Shown here piece by piece: positions 12,416 through 25,016 of a stretch of DNA of 64,000 bases (its first letter is position 1; every line of letters starts with the position of its first letter). The notes under the pieces were generated by a model, which was not told the origin of the DNA, did no database searches, and worked only from the letters and a program-made list of their open reading frames with translations. Both the position numbers and the translations under genes were made by a program. The DNA comes from Endothia cerciana (Eukaryota > Ascomycota > Sordariomycetes > Diaporthales > Cryphonectriaceae). The stretch lies in assembly GCA_026119935.1 (NCBI GenBank), contig JALRMH010000002.1, positions 1,364,001-1,428,000 on the forward strand. Reading direction: 5' to 3'.

Positions 12416-15008
12416 ATGCGGGGCTGGAAGTCGACACACAACCTCATCAGGGGCATCGCATGCCTTGTCCAGTTGGCATCTGCCTACTGGATGGAGGATG
12501 TCCCCCACCAAGGCATTGCCTCCTTCAACCCCAACCCATCCTCCTATCAAGTCTTCAGGAATGTCAAGGACTTTGGTGCAGTTGGTGATGGAGTGACAGA
12601 TGATACTGCTGCCATCAATGCTGCCATCAGCAGTGGCAACCGATGTGGTTTCGATGGCACTTGTGTCAGCTCGACGATTACTCCTGCCACCGTGTACTTC
12701 CCCGACGGGTAAGCTTCTAACCAATTGGTGTCAGTGAGGCTAAAGGATCCAGCTGCTAATATCTGGACAGAACTTACCTCGTGTCGTCTGCCATCTTGGA
12801 TTTCTACTACACACAGCTGTTTGGTGACCCTAGCACCATGCCTGTCATCAAAGCCTCACCCGCCTTCAACACTGCGTCTGGCATCGGCATCATTGATGGA
12901 GACCAGTACAATTTCACCAACGGTCAGCTTGTCTACACCGCCACTAACGTGTTTTGCCGTCAAGTCCGCAACTTGGTCATTGATACTACAGACCTTCCCG
13001 CTGATACCGGCATTGCTGGTATCCACTGGCCCTCGGCACAGGCCACTTCCATCCAAAACGTTGTATTTGATCTCTCCCAGGAGTTTGGAAACAAGCATGT
13101 CGGGATTTTCATGGAGGGGGGTAGCGGTGGTTACATGGGCGACTTGACCTTCTACGGCGGCAAGGTCGGTGCTCAATTCGGCAACCAGCAGTACACGACG
13201 CGCAACTTGACTTTCGTCAACTGCCAGACCGCCATTCAACAGCTGTGGGATTGGTTCTGGGTCTATAAGGACCTTACAATCGTAAACTGCGGCGTCGGTA
13301 TTAACTTGACTGCGTCTGCTGTTGGCTCCGCAATCATTCTGGACAGCCTCTTCTACAACACTCCCTTGGGGATCGTCACTAATAACAGCGCCACTACTCC
13401 CGGGCAGATGCAGAGTCGAGGCTCGCTGGTCATGGAAAACGTCGCCTTTGTCAACGTGACCTCCATTCTCCAAGGACCCACAGAGAAGGCCTTGATTCAG
13501 GGTACGGGTTATAATGGAACCTTGATCACTGGCAAAGTCCTTGTGAGTCCCCTTGCACAGAACTCCGGTTTGCACGTGGCTAATGAGACTTCAGGGCAAC
13601 ATCTATACACCCAGCGGACCAACGTTCGTCTTCGATGGCCCCAACGACTGGTTCCCGGCCCCACCGGCTTTGAAGAACGGCAGCCAGTACTATGTGCGCT
13701 CCAAGCCTCAGTATGAGGACGTGCCCGCGAACCTCTTCATCTCTCCTCGCAGCTTTGGTGCCAAGGGTGACGGCACAGCAGATGACACCGCCCCCCTCAA
13801 CTTGTTCTTGTCATTCATCTCCGAACACTACGATCAAGGCTATGTTGGATTCATTGATGCAGGGTACTATAAAGTCACGGACACCATCCATATCTCAGCC
13901 AATTCCCGCATCATCGGCGAAGCCCTGGCATCGGTCATCATGGGCTCGGGCCCCAACTTCTCCGACATGAGTAACCCACGTCCGGTGGTGCAGGTCGGGC
14001 AGCCAGGGCAGATGGGCTACATCGAGTGGAGTGACATGTTTGTCTCAACACAGGGTGCGACGTCTGGGGCCATACTCATCGAGTACAACCTGGGCCACTG
14101 CGGCTGTGAAGCAGACCCTTCTGGCATGTGGGACGTCCACATCCGCATCGGCGGGTTCGCTGGCTCGGAACTGCAGAAGGGACAATGTCCAACGACGCCA
14201 GATCAGACCAACGTCGTCTATTCCAACTGTATCGCTGCGTACATGGGCATGCACATCACAAAGGAGGCTTCAAACCTGTACCTGGAGAACAACTGGTTCT
14301 GGGTCGCTGAGTAAGTGATATGGCACTGGCATTCGTGTCTGGCTTATCTTCCAGGAATCCATTCTGACATCGAATAGCCACGATATTGAGGACCTTGACA
14401 ACACTCAAATCACAGTCTTTGGCGGCCGCGGTTTCCTCATAGAATCGCAAGCGGGGCCCATCTGGGCTTACGCATCTTCGGCCGAGCACTGGACGCTGTA
14501 CCAGTACCAGGTGTACGAAGCACAGAACATCTGGATGGGTCAGATACAGACAGAGACTCCCTACTACCAGCCAAACCCCCCTGCGCCGTATCCATTCGAC
14601 ATCGTGAGCACTGACCTGAACGACCCGGATTTTGCTACCGACTGCGCAGCGTTTGAGAAGGGCGCCATGATATCCGGCGCCAACCTCACGGCACCTTGCG
14701 AGATGGCCTGGGGTCTGCGCATCATCGACAGCAGCGACGTTGTCCTCTACGGTCCCGGCCACTACAGTTTCTTCAACAACTACAACACCACATGTAGTAA
14801 TGGCCCATACGGTGGATCGATGAGATGCCAGTCTCGGATCGTTTGGATCGAAGACACCACCGGTGACTCGGAGAACGTGGTGCTGTATGACCTGAATACC
14901 ATCGGCAGCATTAGCATGGTCACCTATAACGGCAGCGATGTTGCTCTGTGGAAGGACAACTGGAACGTCTTCGGAGAGGCGCTCTCAATATTCCAACCAC
15001 AGGCCTGA
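12416..15008 (+). CDS. Secreted GH55 exo-beta-1,3-glucanase
   Basis: Exons: 12416-12708, 12771-13542, 13595-14310, 14378-15008; 803 residues, normal for the family. The N-terminus has a hydrophobic stretch (IRGIACLVQLASA) consistent with a signal peptide, then the mature-start block YWMEDVPHQGIA. The two halves of the double beta-helix each open with the pectate-lyase-like motif: DFGAVGDGVTDDTAAIN near residue 52 and SFGAKGDGTADDTAPLN near 408. The splice at 14310/14378 restores VADHDIED, and many NxS/T sites fit a secreted enzyme. GH55 enzymes cleave laminarin-type beta-1,3-glucan from fungal walls or callose. The upstream ATG choice is moderately certain. Confidence 0.92.
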
Positions 15009-16333
15009 GCTGCAGTCGGCACATCCAGCCACAAAATTGCCCGGCTCATAAGGGGCGACCACCGCCCGAGTTGTGGATCAAGGTGAGGAGCAGGCGCGAA
15101 TGTAGGATGACGCTGCCATTTCTCTTTGGAGAATATTTCTTTTCCTCGGATTTTGAGACAAGAATGGGGTGAGGCTCTTTTCGAGAGACGCATCTACATG
15201 TATGATCGAGGCCGGTACAGTAACCCTTCTGCATGTCTTGGGAGTTTCAGGGGACGGGTGACATTACACACGCATTTGCGGGTATTTGCGTCAGGCAGCC
15301 AGTGTCAGTAACAAATTTCCTGGGATCCTCGTGTTTGGGCCCGAGCTCGGGCACAATGTCAACGCATGAGACGCATTATGCGTTCTGAGTGTCTACTACT
15401 TCTAGTGTACATATTACTTGACCAGATCTTCTGACGCAGGCAGGTCCCACTGCTGCATGACTGGCACCGCGTTACCTAGGCAGATATCTCAGAAGCCAGA
15501 GTCCGACAGACGCATCTGCCTTCTTTGGCCAGGCTACGAACATGTTCTCCTAGTGGGGCTCGTTGCCATGTATCACCCAAACAAGCCCTTCTACACTACA
15601 GGTTCGTTGAAGAATCGCTGGACAGAAATCAAACAGGCTTTTGAACGACATGTTCCTTCCAAGGTTGATGGCGCCTGATTCTCTCTCAAAGTTCACACCG
15701 CCGATGGCCGGGAGCCCAACAGCCGGACAGGGCACAACCCCCCCCCCCCCTGGTGACACTGCATGAACGAAGACCATCCAACAAACAGGCAGGTCAGGGC
15801 TAGCACCCCGTCGACATGTCTTGAGCTGATGCCATCAACCACCGGGAATGCGGGATGGCATCAGAGTCTCGAGGGCGATGATGTAGCCCTGCAGTGGCCC
15901 TGGTAGTTTTGGACCCTGCATATTGGCTGGGGGATCTAGGGGTCCTATCGCACCCCTGCCTGGCACGGCCATCAGTACGCACCCGTGTTAGTCCATTGGC
16001 TGCAGCTCGCCTGTTCTGACCCGCCAGCCTGACGTCATCTCGTGTTGATCGCCCTGCTGCCTCTCGTCGAAAGCAAGTTTCGTGATACCACTACGGTGGT
16101 GGGAGGGTGTGGAAGGGGGTGTGAGGGTGCTGGCAAAGTAGGGGGACGGGAACTGATGAAAAGGAGCTGAAGACCCCCGCGGGGGGAGGGGGAGAAAGGA
16201 AGAGAGTCCTGTCGCCATTGTTCTATCCCACCATACACACTCCATACCATACTTCCCAGGGTACCTACCGGTAGCCAGAGTAACCCAAGTTCCATACTAC
16301 AAACTCCCTTCTTCCCGACCAAACACCCTCAAG
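15009..16333. other. Intergenic region, no gene seen
   Basis: Contains C13 at 15738-15750 and an 86-residue open frame at 15418-15678 without recognisable motif or leader. The last 200 bases before 16334 resemble a fungal promoter/leader for the small coiled-coil gene. Confidence 0.5.
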
Positions 16334-16869
16334 ATGCCTTTCTTTTCCCGCCGCGAGGAGGAGGTCGAGCCGGAGCCGCAGTACGAGGAACCAGCCCATA
16401 AGCGCGGCCTCTTCCACCGCCGCGACGCGTCGCCCACCCCGACCGCCTCCACCGCTGGGACCACGTCCACGTACCGGACCTCGCAGTCCTCGTCCACCGA
16501 GCGGCCGTCCCGCGGCGGCAGCCTCCTGCACAAGTTCGGCAGGGGCAGCAACGAGGAGCTGGACCCCAGCATCGTGCAGGCCCGGGAGCGCGTCATGAGC
16601 GCCGAGGCCGCGGAGAGGGAGGCGGACCGCGTGCTCGAGATGGCGCGCCGCGAGGTCCGCGAGGCGAGGGAGCATGTCAAGAGGCTGGAGCTCGAGGCCA
16701 AGGAGGAGGCGAGGCTGGCCAAGATCAAGCAGTACCACGCCAGGGAGGTGTCGAAGCGCGGAAAGGCCCTGGGCCGTAAGTCGGATCCCATCTTATCATG
16801 ATGATGACATACTTGGATCGGAAGCCCACACCTGACTGACGCTTGTATCCCACAGGTCACGATCTGTAA
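16334..16869 (+). CDS. Small charged coiled-coil protein, conserved fungal hypothetical
   Basis: Exons 16334-16775 and 16856-16869; 151 residues. The tiny second exon adds only the last four residues and stop (RHDL). The N-terminal third is Ser/Thr/Pro-rich with RGLFHRRDASP. The C-terminal half is a continuous Ala/Glu/Arg-rich helix (ARERVMSAEAAEREADRVLE through KRLELEAKEEARLAK), predicted coiled coil, ending in SKRGKALGRHDL. I recall this layout as a widespread Pezizomycotina family with the conserved ending SKRGKxLGRHD, but its function is unknown to me. It is in tandem with the GH55 gene and convergent with the Ser/Thr-rich gene. Confidence 0.8.
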
Positions 16870-17318
16870 AATGGATCGATCCACCACCAAAGGCGTCAGG
16901 AGCCTTTACCTTTTCATCTGTCCTGGACCTCCCACACCTCAGAGATCTATCCACTACCACCATGTACTACGACGAATCCTATGTCCTGTATTTTTGAGTC
17001 TTGGAGCGGGGAGTTAGAAACCATTTGTATACCCCAGGGTCATAAACGGACTCGGGCCTGGACTTTGGCTGCATCGCATGTGTATATTCATGTATGACTA
17101 CAAGGTACCAAGACTTACTTTACTGCCTCTTAAATCATATACCATCATCAGTCTATGATCCACCCATGCTTGTCATGACATTCAAAAGAAGATCTCGGTC
17201 CATTGTTTGTAAGTAGGAGTGAAGCAGAGGCGATTCTCTACCTAAACCCTTTCCTCCGCCCTTCGCGCAACAGGGCATTTCGTGACGGGACGTAGGGCCG
17301 CATCTTCCTTCGTTTCAC
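16870..17318. other. Convergent 3' flanks, nothing notable
   Basis: This is 450 bases between convergent stop codons; AT-richer, no motif or ORF seen. Confidence 0.6.
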
Positions 17319-18059
17319 TTATCTCTTCTCAGAACCGCTATCGGATGTCACAGGAACGACCTTTGGTAGCTGCGATGAGCCGCTGCTGTTAGCTACTGGT
17401 ATAACGGTGATCGGCACTGAGAGGGACCCGGGCGACGAGGACGGGGAGCCCTGGCTTGTCGTCGACGTACTAAGGCTGGAGACGGGGACGACAGTAATCG
17501 GGGTCGAGAGGGAACCAGTGGAGAAAGTCGTGGAATACTGGGTGCCCGCCGTCGTCGAGATCGGGACAACAGTGAGAGGGATCCGCAGCGAGGAATGGGT
17601 CGAGGTGGTTGGCTCGCCGCCGGAGCGGCCTGTAACCGAGACTTGAGAAGCCATGTCCGAAGACCCTGCTATATCAGCCGCGGAGATAGGAGGAGATGCT
17701 GGGCTTGTCGGGTTGCAGAAAACGACTGTCGAGCAACTTGGCACTACTCCGGGGACAGTTGCACCTGAGTTCCAGACTGTCTTGGTAGACACGGAGCTTA
17801 TCCCGTCACTTGACGAATGCGGAGCCCGAATGGCAGCAACAACCTCTGTTGTTGGCGATGTGCTCCTCACCTGGCTCTCGGCGAATGAAGGAGACGTGGA
17901 CTCGACAGCCGTCTGTATGAGACCTGCCTCACCTGTCTGATGAACAATCTGAACGGGGTTGGTGGCCTCTATAGTCGGATCCTGAGTAGAGAGTTGAGCT
18001 GCGACTCCGGCGGCTCCGTTGGCAAGAAGCCAGACGACTTGTTGTGTTTTAGAAGGCAT
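17319..18059 (-). CDS. Secreted Ser/Thr-rich protein with TVVPV-type repeats
   Basis: Single exon, 246 residues, from ATG at 18059 (chosen because it starts a hydrophobic stretch, QVVWLLANGAAGVAAQ, like a signal peptide; the open frame extends further upstream without one). The mature part is dominated by Ser, Thr, Pro and Val. The last 90 residues carry four imperfect repeats whose cores are IPLTVVPIS, TPITVVPVS, VPITVIPVA and LPKVVPVT, spaced about 18-28 residues. There are two Cys in the middle (PSCSTVVFCNP). No catalytic domain and no clear GPI tail; the protein ends in EKR. It is probably an O-glycosylated wall-associated or secreted protein. A C tract (18094-18104, C on the sense strand) lies 35 bases upstream of the ATG. 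Confidence 0.65.
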   Translation of the reverse strand: MPSKTQQVVWLLANGAAGVAAQLSTQDPTIEATNPVQIVHQTGEAGLIQTAVESTSPSFAESQVRSTSPTTEVVAAIRAPHSSSDGISSVSTKTVWNSGATVPGVVPSCSTVVFCNPTSPASPPISAADIAGSSDMASQVSVTGRSGGEPTTSTHSSLRIPLTVVPISTTAGTQYSTTFSTGSLSTPITVVPVSSLSTSTTSQGSPSSSPGSLSVPITVIPVANSSGSSQLPKVVPVTSDSGSEKR

Positions 18060-19625
18060 CGTGTGATTTTCTTTTCTTTCTTTCTTTTTGTTTGGGGGGG
18101 GGGGTCTCAGTTGATGAGAAATTCTAGGACTGGAAAGCAGAGTCTTTGACGACAAGACCCCCCAGAGGGAGGTTTAAATGGGCAAATTACTGGTCGCTAT
18201 TGAATTGGTCTTCTTTATTGCCTTGTCACAATCTGAAGGTGACAAAACTCAATGACAGCCTAGCCTCTGCCCATCACACACATATTAAAAGATGAGCCTT
18301 TTGGTTACGGATGCTTGGTGAATACGGCATATTGTGTTTTGCTTGAAAATGGCCACGGCCCTTTGCCCATGTTCATTTGGCCCAGTTGTGATATTGACCT
18401 GTCACTGATCAGGGGGCATGACCCACGCAGACGTACCGGTCACAGCTTTAACCTCCATGAACAATTCGAAGGTTAGTCTTGCACGTTTCTGGCCCGGGAC
18501 AGATAAGCGACCCATAATATCACCGAAGAGACATGAGAGACTAGTGTCAAGTGTCGCGGCTGTTTGAAAGAGGTGACATCCCGGTGCTGGCTGGGAACGA
18601 CTCATGAGCTACATGTTGCTATGTAGGTTGACCCGGCATCATCAGGAGCCATGATCTTGAATCTATCTAATTGGGTCCTCCTTGTTTGTACTAACTTCAA
18701 TCATCCTACCTGGTGGAGCCTCATATTGCCAATGTGGAATACCAAGATGGCAGCAGGAGATGGGTAGGCCAAGAACATAGGGACCTCAGAGACCAGCACC
18801 ACGCTGTGGACGGGAGTAGATTGCCAGGGAAGAATATCCTAGGAGAGAGAGAGAGAGTGCACATGCGTACCCAGGTAGGCTGGCCGGCGAGATAATGTGT
18901 CCGAGTCATAACGATTTGTTTTCCTCGATGGTCTTTCATTTTCTGTAACTCTATCGATCATGGGAGACCGGCGCTGAGATACATGGTTAGACTTGATCCA
19001 ACCTAGGTCATTCTGGCAGAGGTCGTGCCTTTGATCAAGCGTGCCCCATCAATCTAGAAGCCAGTATCCTGAGTACAGACTCAAACCGACTTGGTCCGAT
19101 TACAGCTTTCAACGGTCTATAATATGCATTGTCGACTGTAAGCAGGACGCTTTCATGTGCCTGCCAGAGCATGGTGACGAGGAATGACTCGTGATCGTGG
19201 TGGCACTCGTTTGAAGACCAGCAGCACCTTCAGTTTGCTCCAGTTCCGCGGAGAAAGCACATCAACCATTCCTGAGCGTTGTGTGCAAGAACTTCCCATA
19301 CTTCCCACAGCCAAACCTGATCACCAGTTACTGCAACCCTTCCACCTCAAACTTCGGTGGTTAGCTTCCCTCGGAGTCGCGTATGAGAGAAGGGGACTAT
19401 AAATAACGACGTCTCCAGATAAGCCCACCTTTTGCTACCGAAGGCCTCAAGAAGGCCTCCCCATGTTCAATCCTCACTTCAGGGATCTGATAAGCTATGT
19501 CACTCGGAAGTCGGTATAGATCCTGAGTCGTAGCGCACGTGTGATTCGTTACGCGTGCCCGTCTGAAGACTGACAAGACAGGTGTCAGTACGGACGAGGA
19601 ACCTCGGAAGATTGTTTCAAGTTTC

Positions 19626-19662
<37 letters not shown>

Positions 19663-21263
19663 TTTTATTTCGTCGCATTCTCATCGACGAGACGCGAACG
19701 GTTTATATGAATTCATCGTGAAGATGGGTTTGCGTCTGCGGGAGCGCCCTCTTTTGATGACCCTCCGCTGAGACGATAGGCCCCGCGAGTCGCCCTGCAA
19801 TTTGATTCACACACAGGACCCATCCACCCTTGTCTTGATCACGACTAGTGACACGGAAATGTGCTGAAAAGTGTCAAGCTCGTGCAGTCCGTGCTATCCA
19901 TGGTCCGCAGGAGTGGACGCGAAGCCATCCGTTTAGCTTCTCTTACGACTTAGCGTCATGTCGGCCGAGGCTAAGAGACGATCGATTCAGGAGCGGTTGC
20001 ATTGGGAATCGTGGATGCACTAGGATCCACGTTTTCCTCGAACAAAATGGGCATTGCTCCGGATACAAATCACGGCACCGGCGTCCGAGGTGACATCGAC
20101 CATAGATCGGCAGTGCCATGTCGAGATATTCCTGACCAAGGGAGCTGAGGCATTGCCACATGATATCGCTTACACGATGTCGGCCGAACCTGGGCGTGGT
20201 TCACTTCGAGATCAATCTTGTTCAAAGATAAATACCCATAGATTAAACTCCAACTTCAAGTTACACCACTCGGCACGTACAGCGCTTGTGGACGTGCGCT
20301 CTGAAGTCCCGGCTCCACACTAAGATGACGAAGCACTCTACCATGGTAGTAGTTCGTGCAGTTCTAGGTATAGCGCGAGATTCGGATATCGCTGCTGGCT
20401 ATTGTACTCAGTTATGGGCTTAGCTGTGGATAGAGAATGTTTTATATGAATCCGCAACCAGTGCTCCCTTTCTTCAAGTTTAGCGGTAGAGCGTTCTCCA
20501 GCCCAGGCGCGTGCCTGGATGGGAACAGTCTCCCCTTGAACTGACTGATAAGCGCTCAGTGCTGATTTTAGGGGTCGAAATCAACGATGAAACAAACGGA
20601 CTGGATTGTCTGTTGGATGGATTGTGATGGAGCATTGGCGTAAGCAGGGAAGCCCCCTTTTTTATTGGGGAGAATTGTGGGGTGGGGGAGTTGGTTCGGA
20701 TGTCCACGATATCTTGGTCACAAGTATTTCTGTATGAAATACATAGTACAAGATATACCATACATTGTATGGGTACAGTTGTGGGACGCCAGGGAAATTC
20801 AAACTGCTGATCTCTGATCGACGTGTGGAGCCTTATATCTGCCCCTACGACAAGCTTAGCCAAAGCACGGGCGCCGAGCCCTTGCCACAGGCTACCATGA
20901 GTACACGGGCCTCGCGATATCGTATCGGTGCCGTCTTGGTCCAGGCCCTGACTCGCAGCTGGCTTTATCGCCTTTGTATCTGGTCTCCGTTTCCCAAAAC
21001 AGCGATCGATGCGGGGTGGCTCTAGACCGTGCTGGAGAGGCGGGATGGAAGAAATCATGACACCGGCGGTCCTGGTCTCTTTAGACTGCCGTTTCCGGAC
21101 CCGATGCTGTTCAATGTATCATGTCGATATGTGTTCCTGAATTCCTTCCCCTCTCACATTCTAAGCTGTCCATATCGATGCACAGACAGACACGTATCAC
21201 CGCGCTGGTCGTAACTCGCACCCACTTCCCGTCGTCGGAAGGGAGACAGACCAGGTCAACAGG
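18060..21263. other. 3.2-kb divergent intergenic region
   Basis: No supported gene. Features are G11 at 18094-18104, a short GA repeat near 18842-18856 and a CT microsatellite at about 19626-19659. A 192-codon open frame at 20480-21058 on the minus strand has no domain and is probably spurious. The 21100-21263 end is the likely promoter of the rhodopsin-domain gene. Confidence 0.5.
19626..19659. repeat. CT microsatellite
   Basis: A run of CT dinucleotides lies in the intergenic region between the Ser/Thr-rich gene and the rhodopsin-domain gene. No function is implied. Confidence 0.9.
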
Positions 21264-22579
21264 ATGTCGACAGAGCCAGCGCAGGGCCCGCTGTTGTCCG
21301 ACCGGACAAGCTGGGAGGTTACGCGACCGCTGGTCCACAGTGCCATCGTCTTCATCATCATCGACACCCTCATCGTCCTGGCCAAGACTTACTCGAGAGT
21401 GCAAATCGCCAAGCTGAAGTTTTGGTGGGACGACTTCTGGATCATCGTGGCGTACGTGTTCCTCATGCCGATCTGTGCCATCGGCCTCGCGATGGCGGGC
21501 GTTGAGGTGTCCTGGGACGACCAAGACCGCATCGTCTACGACCTGGACGAGAACGAAATACTGCTCAAGTACATATACTCCTTGCTGCAAATCCTGTTCA
21601 TCTCGTACGCCGCTACCAGGTACTCCATCCTGGCCCTCTACCTGCGCATATTCTCCGACCGGCGGTTAAGGATCGCCATCTGGGGCGTGATTGCCTTCGT
21701 TACCGTGCAGTGGCTGGCCTTTGCCCTTACCGCTCTTTTCCAATGTACCCCGGTACAGTTCTACTGGAATAAGCGCCTCGACGGCAAGTGTGTCGATTTC
21801 GACAAGTTCTACCGTTCTGTCACCCCCTTCAAGTAAGTCTCTCCAAGCACGACACCCGCTCTGGCGCCTCCGGCATTCTCCAGCATATCACATCTGGTCT
21901 TCAATCGCACAGCCGGCTTACTTGTCTCAGCATGGCCGTCGACATCGCCCTGGTCATAATGCCTCTGCCGACAGTGTGGAAGCTCAAGGCAACTAACATG
22001 CGCAAATGGGCCCTGACATTTCTCTTCGGCGTCGGCATAGCCGCCCTCGTCATCTCGACCTTCCGGCAGGTCGTGTACGATACGCACACAGCCGCCTACA
22101 TCGCACCTTCGTTGACGAACATCATGATCATGTGGCTGATAATCGAGCCGTCGGTCTACCTGATCGCGGCTTGTCTGCCTGCCATGCATGTGAGCATCTG
22201 CCTGACCTAGCATTTCATGCTCACCGGTGCTCTCGTGTGCGCCAAACGCTGACGCAAACCGCTGCAGCACATCCTCGCGGCCACAGTTCCCCAGAGACTC
22301 GCAGACTGGTTATCGCAGCGCATGGGCCAGCTCACCCAACTATCCACGGACGTCCTTTCCCGGTCCAAAACACGCAACCTGTCTCTGGCCAGTGATGACC
22401 CCGATTATGGTTGGGAGCTTGCCAATAGCGCCTTTGCGGCGAAGTCTGGGGCCCGCGCCTCGCCGAGCCAGGGAGTCAATGTCGACTGGGGCATGTTGAA
22501 TAGAGGAATCGTCGTGACGAAGGAGGTCCATATCGAGTACTCGCAGGAAGAGAGGATCGAGAAGATCATCGGTTTCTGA
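21264..22579 (+). CDS. Fungal rhodopsin-domain (Pth11-like) integral membrane protein
   Basis: Exons 21264-21832, 21913-22189, 22268-22579; 385 residues. Seven hydrophobic segments are visible: AIVFIIIDTLIVLA, FWIIVAYVFLMPICAIGLA, YIYSLLQILFISYAA, IAIWGVIAFVTVQWLAFALT, MAVDIALVIMPLPTVW, WALTFLFGVGIAALVIST and IMIMWLIIEPSVYLIAAC. The conserved blocks of the family are present, including WWDDFW after helix 1, ALYLRIFSDRRLR, LFQCTPVQFYW and AVDIALVIMPLPTVWKL. It lacks an N-terminal CFEM Cys domain. Relatives include Pth11-type receptors and many uncharacterised SAT4-like proteins; ligand and role cannot be deduced. The C-terminal cytosolic tail is about 100 residues. Convergent with the P450. 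Confidence 0.88.
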
Positions 22580-23072
22580 CAGAATACGCCTACCTCGAGT
22601 ACACTTCTTGCAGCCTGGAGCTACAAAAGCTATACTAATATCTAAGAACCTAAACTCCTTAGCGATACCTAGCTTCGATAATGAGGCAGAAGCACAGTTA
22701 ATGCCAGCGCATTCAGTGACTTTGATAACAATCCCCGTCGATTGGACCATCAGGATCATGCTTCCACGCTCGACGCCTGGAATACAGACAATGGCATCAC
22801 GTTCTCTGTACAATCATTTTGTACCTTCCGTGCATGCTGTGTATCCTAGTGAAGGGTCGGGCCATGCCTCTGTACTGTTGAAAGGCGAGGCACTATTGAA
22901 GCATCATCGAGATGCGTAGACTTTTTGAAAAAATGGCATTCACGCTAAGGCTGCTTATGCACTGGTGGGGGGTCAAAGCTACAAGATGATGCCGAGGACT
23001 TGTGTGAAGACACAAGAGACGCAAAAAGCAAAGGGGCAATTTCCGCCGCCAGGACGGCCGAACTGGCGCTGC
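22580..23072. other. Convergent 3' flanks
   Basis: This is 490 bases between the stop codons of the rhodopsin-domain gene and the P450; no motif seen. Confidence 0.6.
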
Positions 23073-25016
23073 CTATACAGCGACCCTCTTGAACAGAAGC
23101 TCCTTGGATGGGTCTGGGATCGACTGGGCGAGGATACGAATCAGCGAGGCTCACGGCAACACGCACTATCGGTGTCGACGGGACGACAAACTTACACTCT
23201 CGGCAAAGGCAATGTTCTTATACCTCTCCCTCTCCCCGTTCACATTCTTGATATCATAGTCCAGCAGCGCCCGGCCGACGACCATCTTGATCTCGTTGGC
23301 GGCGAAGAACCTGCCCGGGCAGGCGTGACGGCCGTACCCGAAGTTCAGCGAGACAGGTGACACGGTGACCAGCTGGTTCGCAGCGCCGGCACCCGCCTTT
23401 TCGACGCCATTGGCAGCAGCCTCGGTCTCACGCAGCCGGTACCAGCGGAAGGCGTCGAACCTGTCCGGATTCTCTATCTTTTCCGAGTCGTGCATCGAGC
23501 TGTATGCGGGGACCTCGATGATGCACCCCGCAGGTATGACTTGGCCGTTGGAGAGCACTATGGGCTTCAAGACTTTGCGGCTGAAGGAGGCTATTTCGGA
23601 GACTGATCAGTACAGAAAAGAGCGGCAATAAACGACGTATAGGGAAAATGTCTTTTTTTTGGGGGGGGGGGGTAGAGGGGGAGAGTGAGAGAGTGTCGTC
23701 CGTGACGTACCCAGTGCTAGAGGATACATTCTCATGGACTCGCGCAGGAAGCTATCCAGCTTCTTCATCTTCTGCAGCGCGGCCGTCGTGAAGGTGCCGT
23801 ACTCCTTGAGAACGGACCGAATTTCCTCGCGCAACTCGGGGATGAGCTCCGGCATCGCGGCGATAGTGTAGAACGCATTCGTGGTGCTCAACGTGGTCGT
23901 GTGGATCGCCGCAAAGGTCAGACCCAGCTGGATCTCTGTGAGTTCCTGCTCATCCTGTTCGCCGTACTTGGCTTGGCCGCCGTCCAGCACCCATTGCATG
24001 ATGTCGTCTGGTTTCTGGAAGTCCGGGTCCTCTCTCATCGCCTTCTTCCGGGCCTGGATCATGGGCTTGATGAATTTGTAGGACGCCTGCTGGCGAGCTT
24101 GGAGTGCCTTGACCTGCGGGAGCTTGTCGGCCTTGGCCTCACGCTCAGAGGGCTTTAGTTCGCTGATGGCATTGACGGCGGCCATCAGGTCAACCGTGTA
24201 GTTGATGCCCATGTCGATGTACTCCTCGGTGTGGCAGAGCTCGGGGCCGACGAAGATCCGCCCAGAGACCATGCTAACGACTCGCAGGAGGTGCTTGTTC
24301 AGGTGTACGGGCGTGAAGTCCTTGCAGGGTGGGAACTCCTGCCGGAACGCGAGATCAACCTCCTCAGCGATGACAGGGTTAAGACGGTCTGTCGCGTATG
24401 GTCAGCAAAGATGCAATCTGGTGAGGTGCATGATAGCAAGACCTTACTGAGGCTTGGGGTTAGATCTTTCTTGATGACGTGGGGAACAATTGCCCGGTCT
24501 GATCTCACGTTGGTGTATTTCGGGTGCATCAACTGCCAGCTTGTCAGGTTCGTCACGTCGTGCGATTCGTCTAGAATACAAGCACAACATACATCGTTGA
24601 TTGCCCCACTGAAGCTGAGGACATCGTCGGGCAGGTCTTTCAATTCCCGCAGGAATTGCGGATCGGCGACGACAATCTGAGATTCTGTGCCGATGCGACC
24701 AAATAGTCAGCAGTCCGCAAGCACACTGGGAGAAGCACTTGTCCTCACCTCTTGGTGAAGTGATCCTGAATAAGCCATTCTTGAACTTCTGATATCCCTC
24801 CGAGTAGAGTTCCTTGGCATTTTGCATAAATGCCGCCCGGCGCTTGCTCTCGTCACGGATCTCGCCACCAACAAGGGGTATCTTGGACAGAGGATCCTGT
24901 TTGAACAATGACTGAACGAGCCATGCACCCACAAAAGCCAGGAGCGTGGTCAAGACGAACGGCCATTTTGCCGGTAGGCTCTCTATGGCGGCCGAGGCGA
25001 CTTCAGCAATGGCCAT
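23073..25016 (-). CDS. Cytochrome P450 monooxygenase
   Basis: Model: complement of 23073-23123, 23196-23590, 23711-24388, 24448-24532, 24593-24684, 24749-25016; 522 residues, all phases consistent. An N-terminal membrane anchor (WPFVLTTLLAFVGAWLV) is followed by FRITSP, the conserved RELKDLPDDVLSF and MVSGRIFVGPELC blocks, the I-helix (FAAIHTTTLSTTN), the K-helix ExxR in SFLRESMRMYPLAL, the PERF-like NPDRFDAFRW, and the heme loop FGYGRHACPG with the axial Cys at residue 465. The final 17-codon exon supplies the expected ending IPDPSKELLF. The I-helix has His where most P450s have Asp/Glu, as in ent-kaurene-oxidase-like (CYP503/CYP68-type) fungal P450s. Substrate unknown. Intron 4 carries a 12-base C tract on the sense strand. 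Confidence 0.92.

Noticed and set aside
20480..21058. 192-codon open frame on the minus strand
   Set aside because: No recognisable motif, no leader or splice context; composition differs from the real genes.
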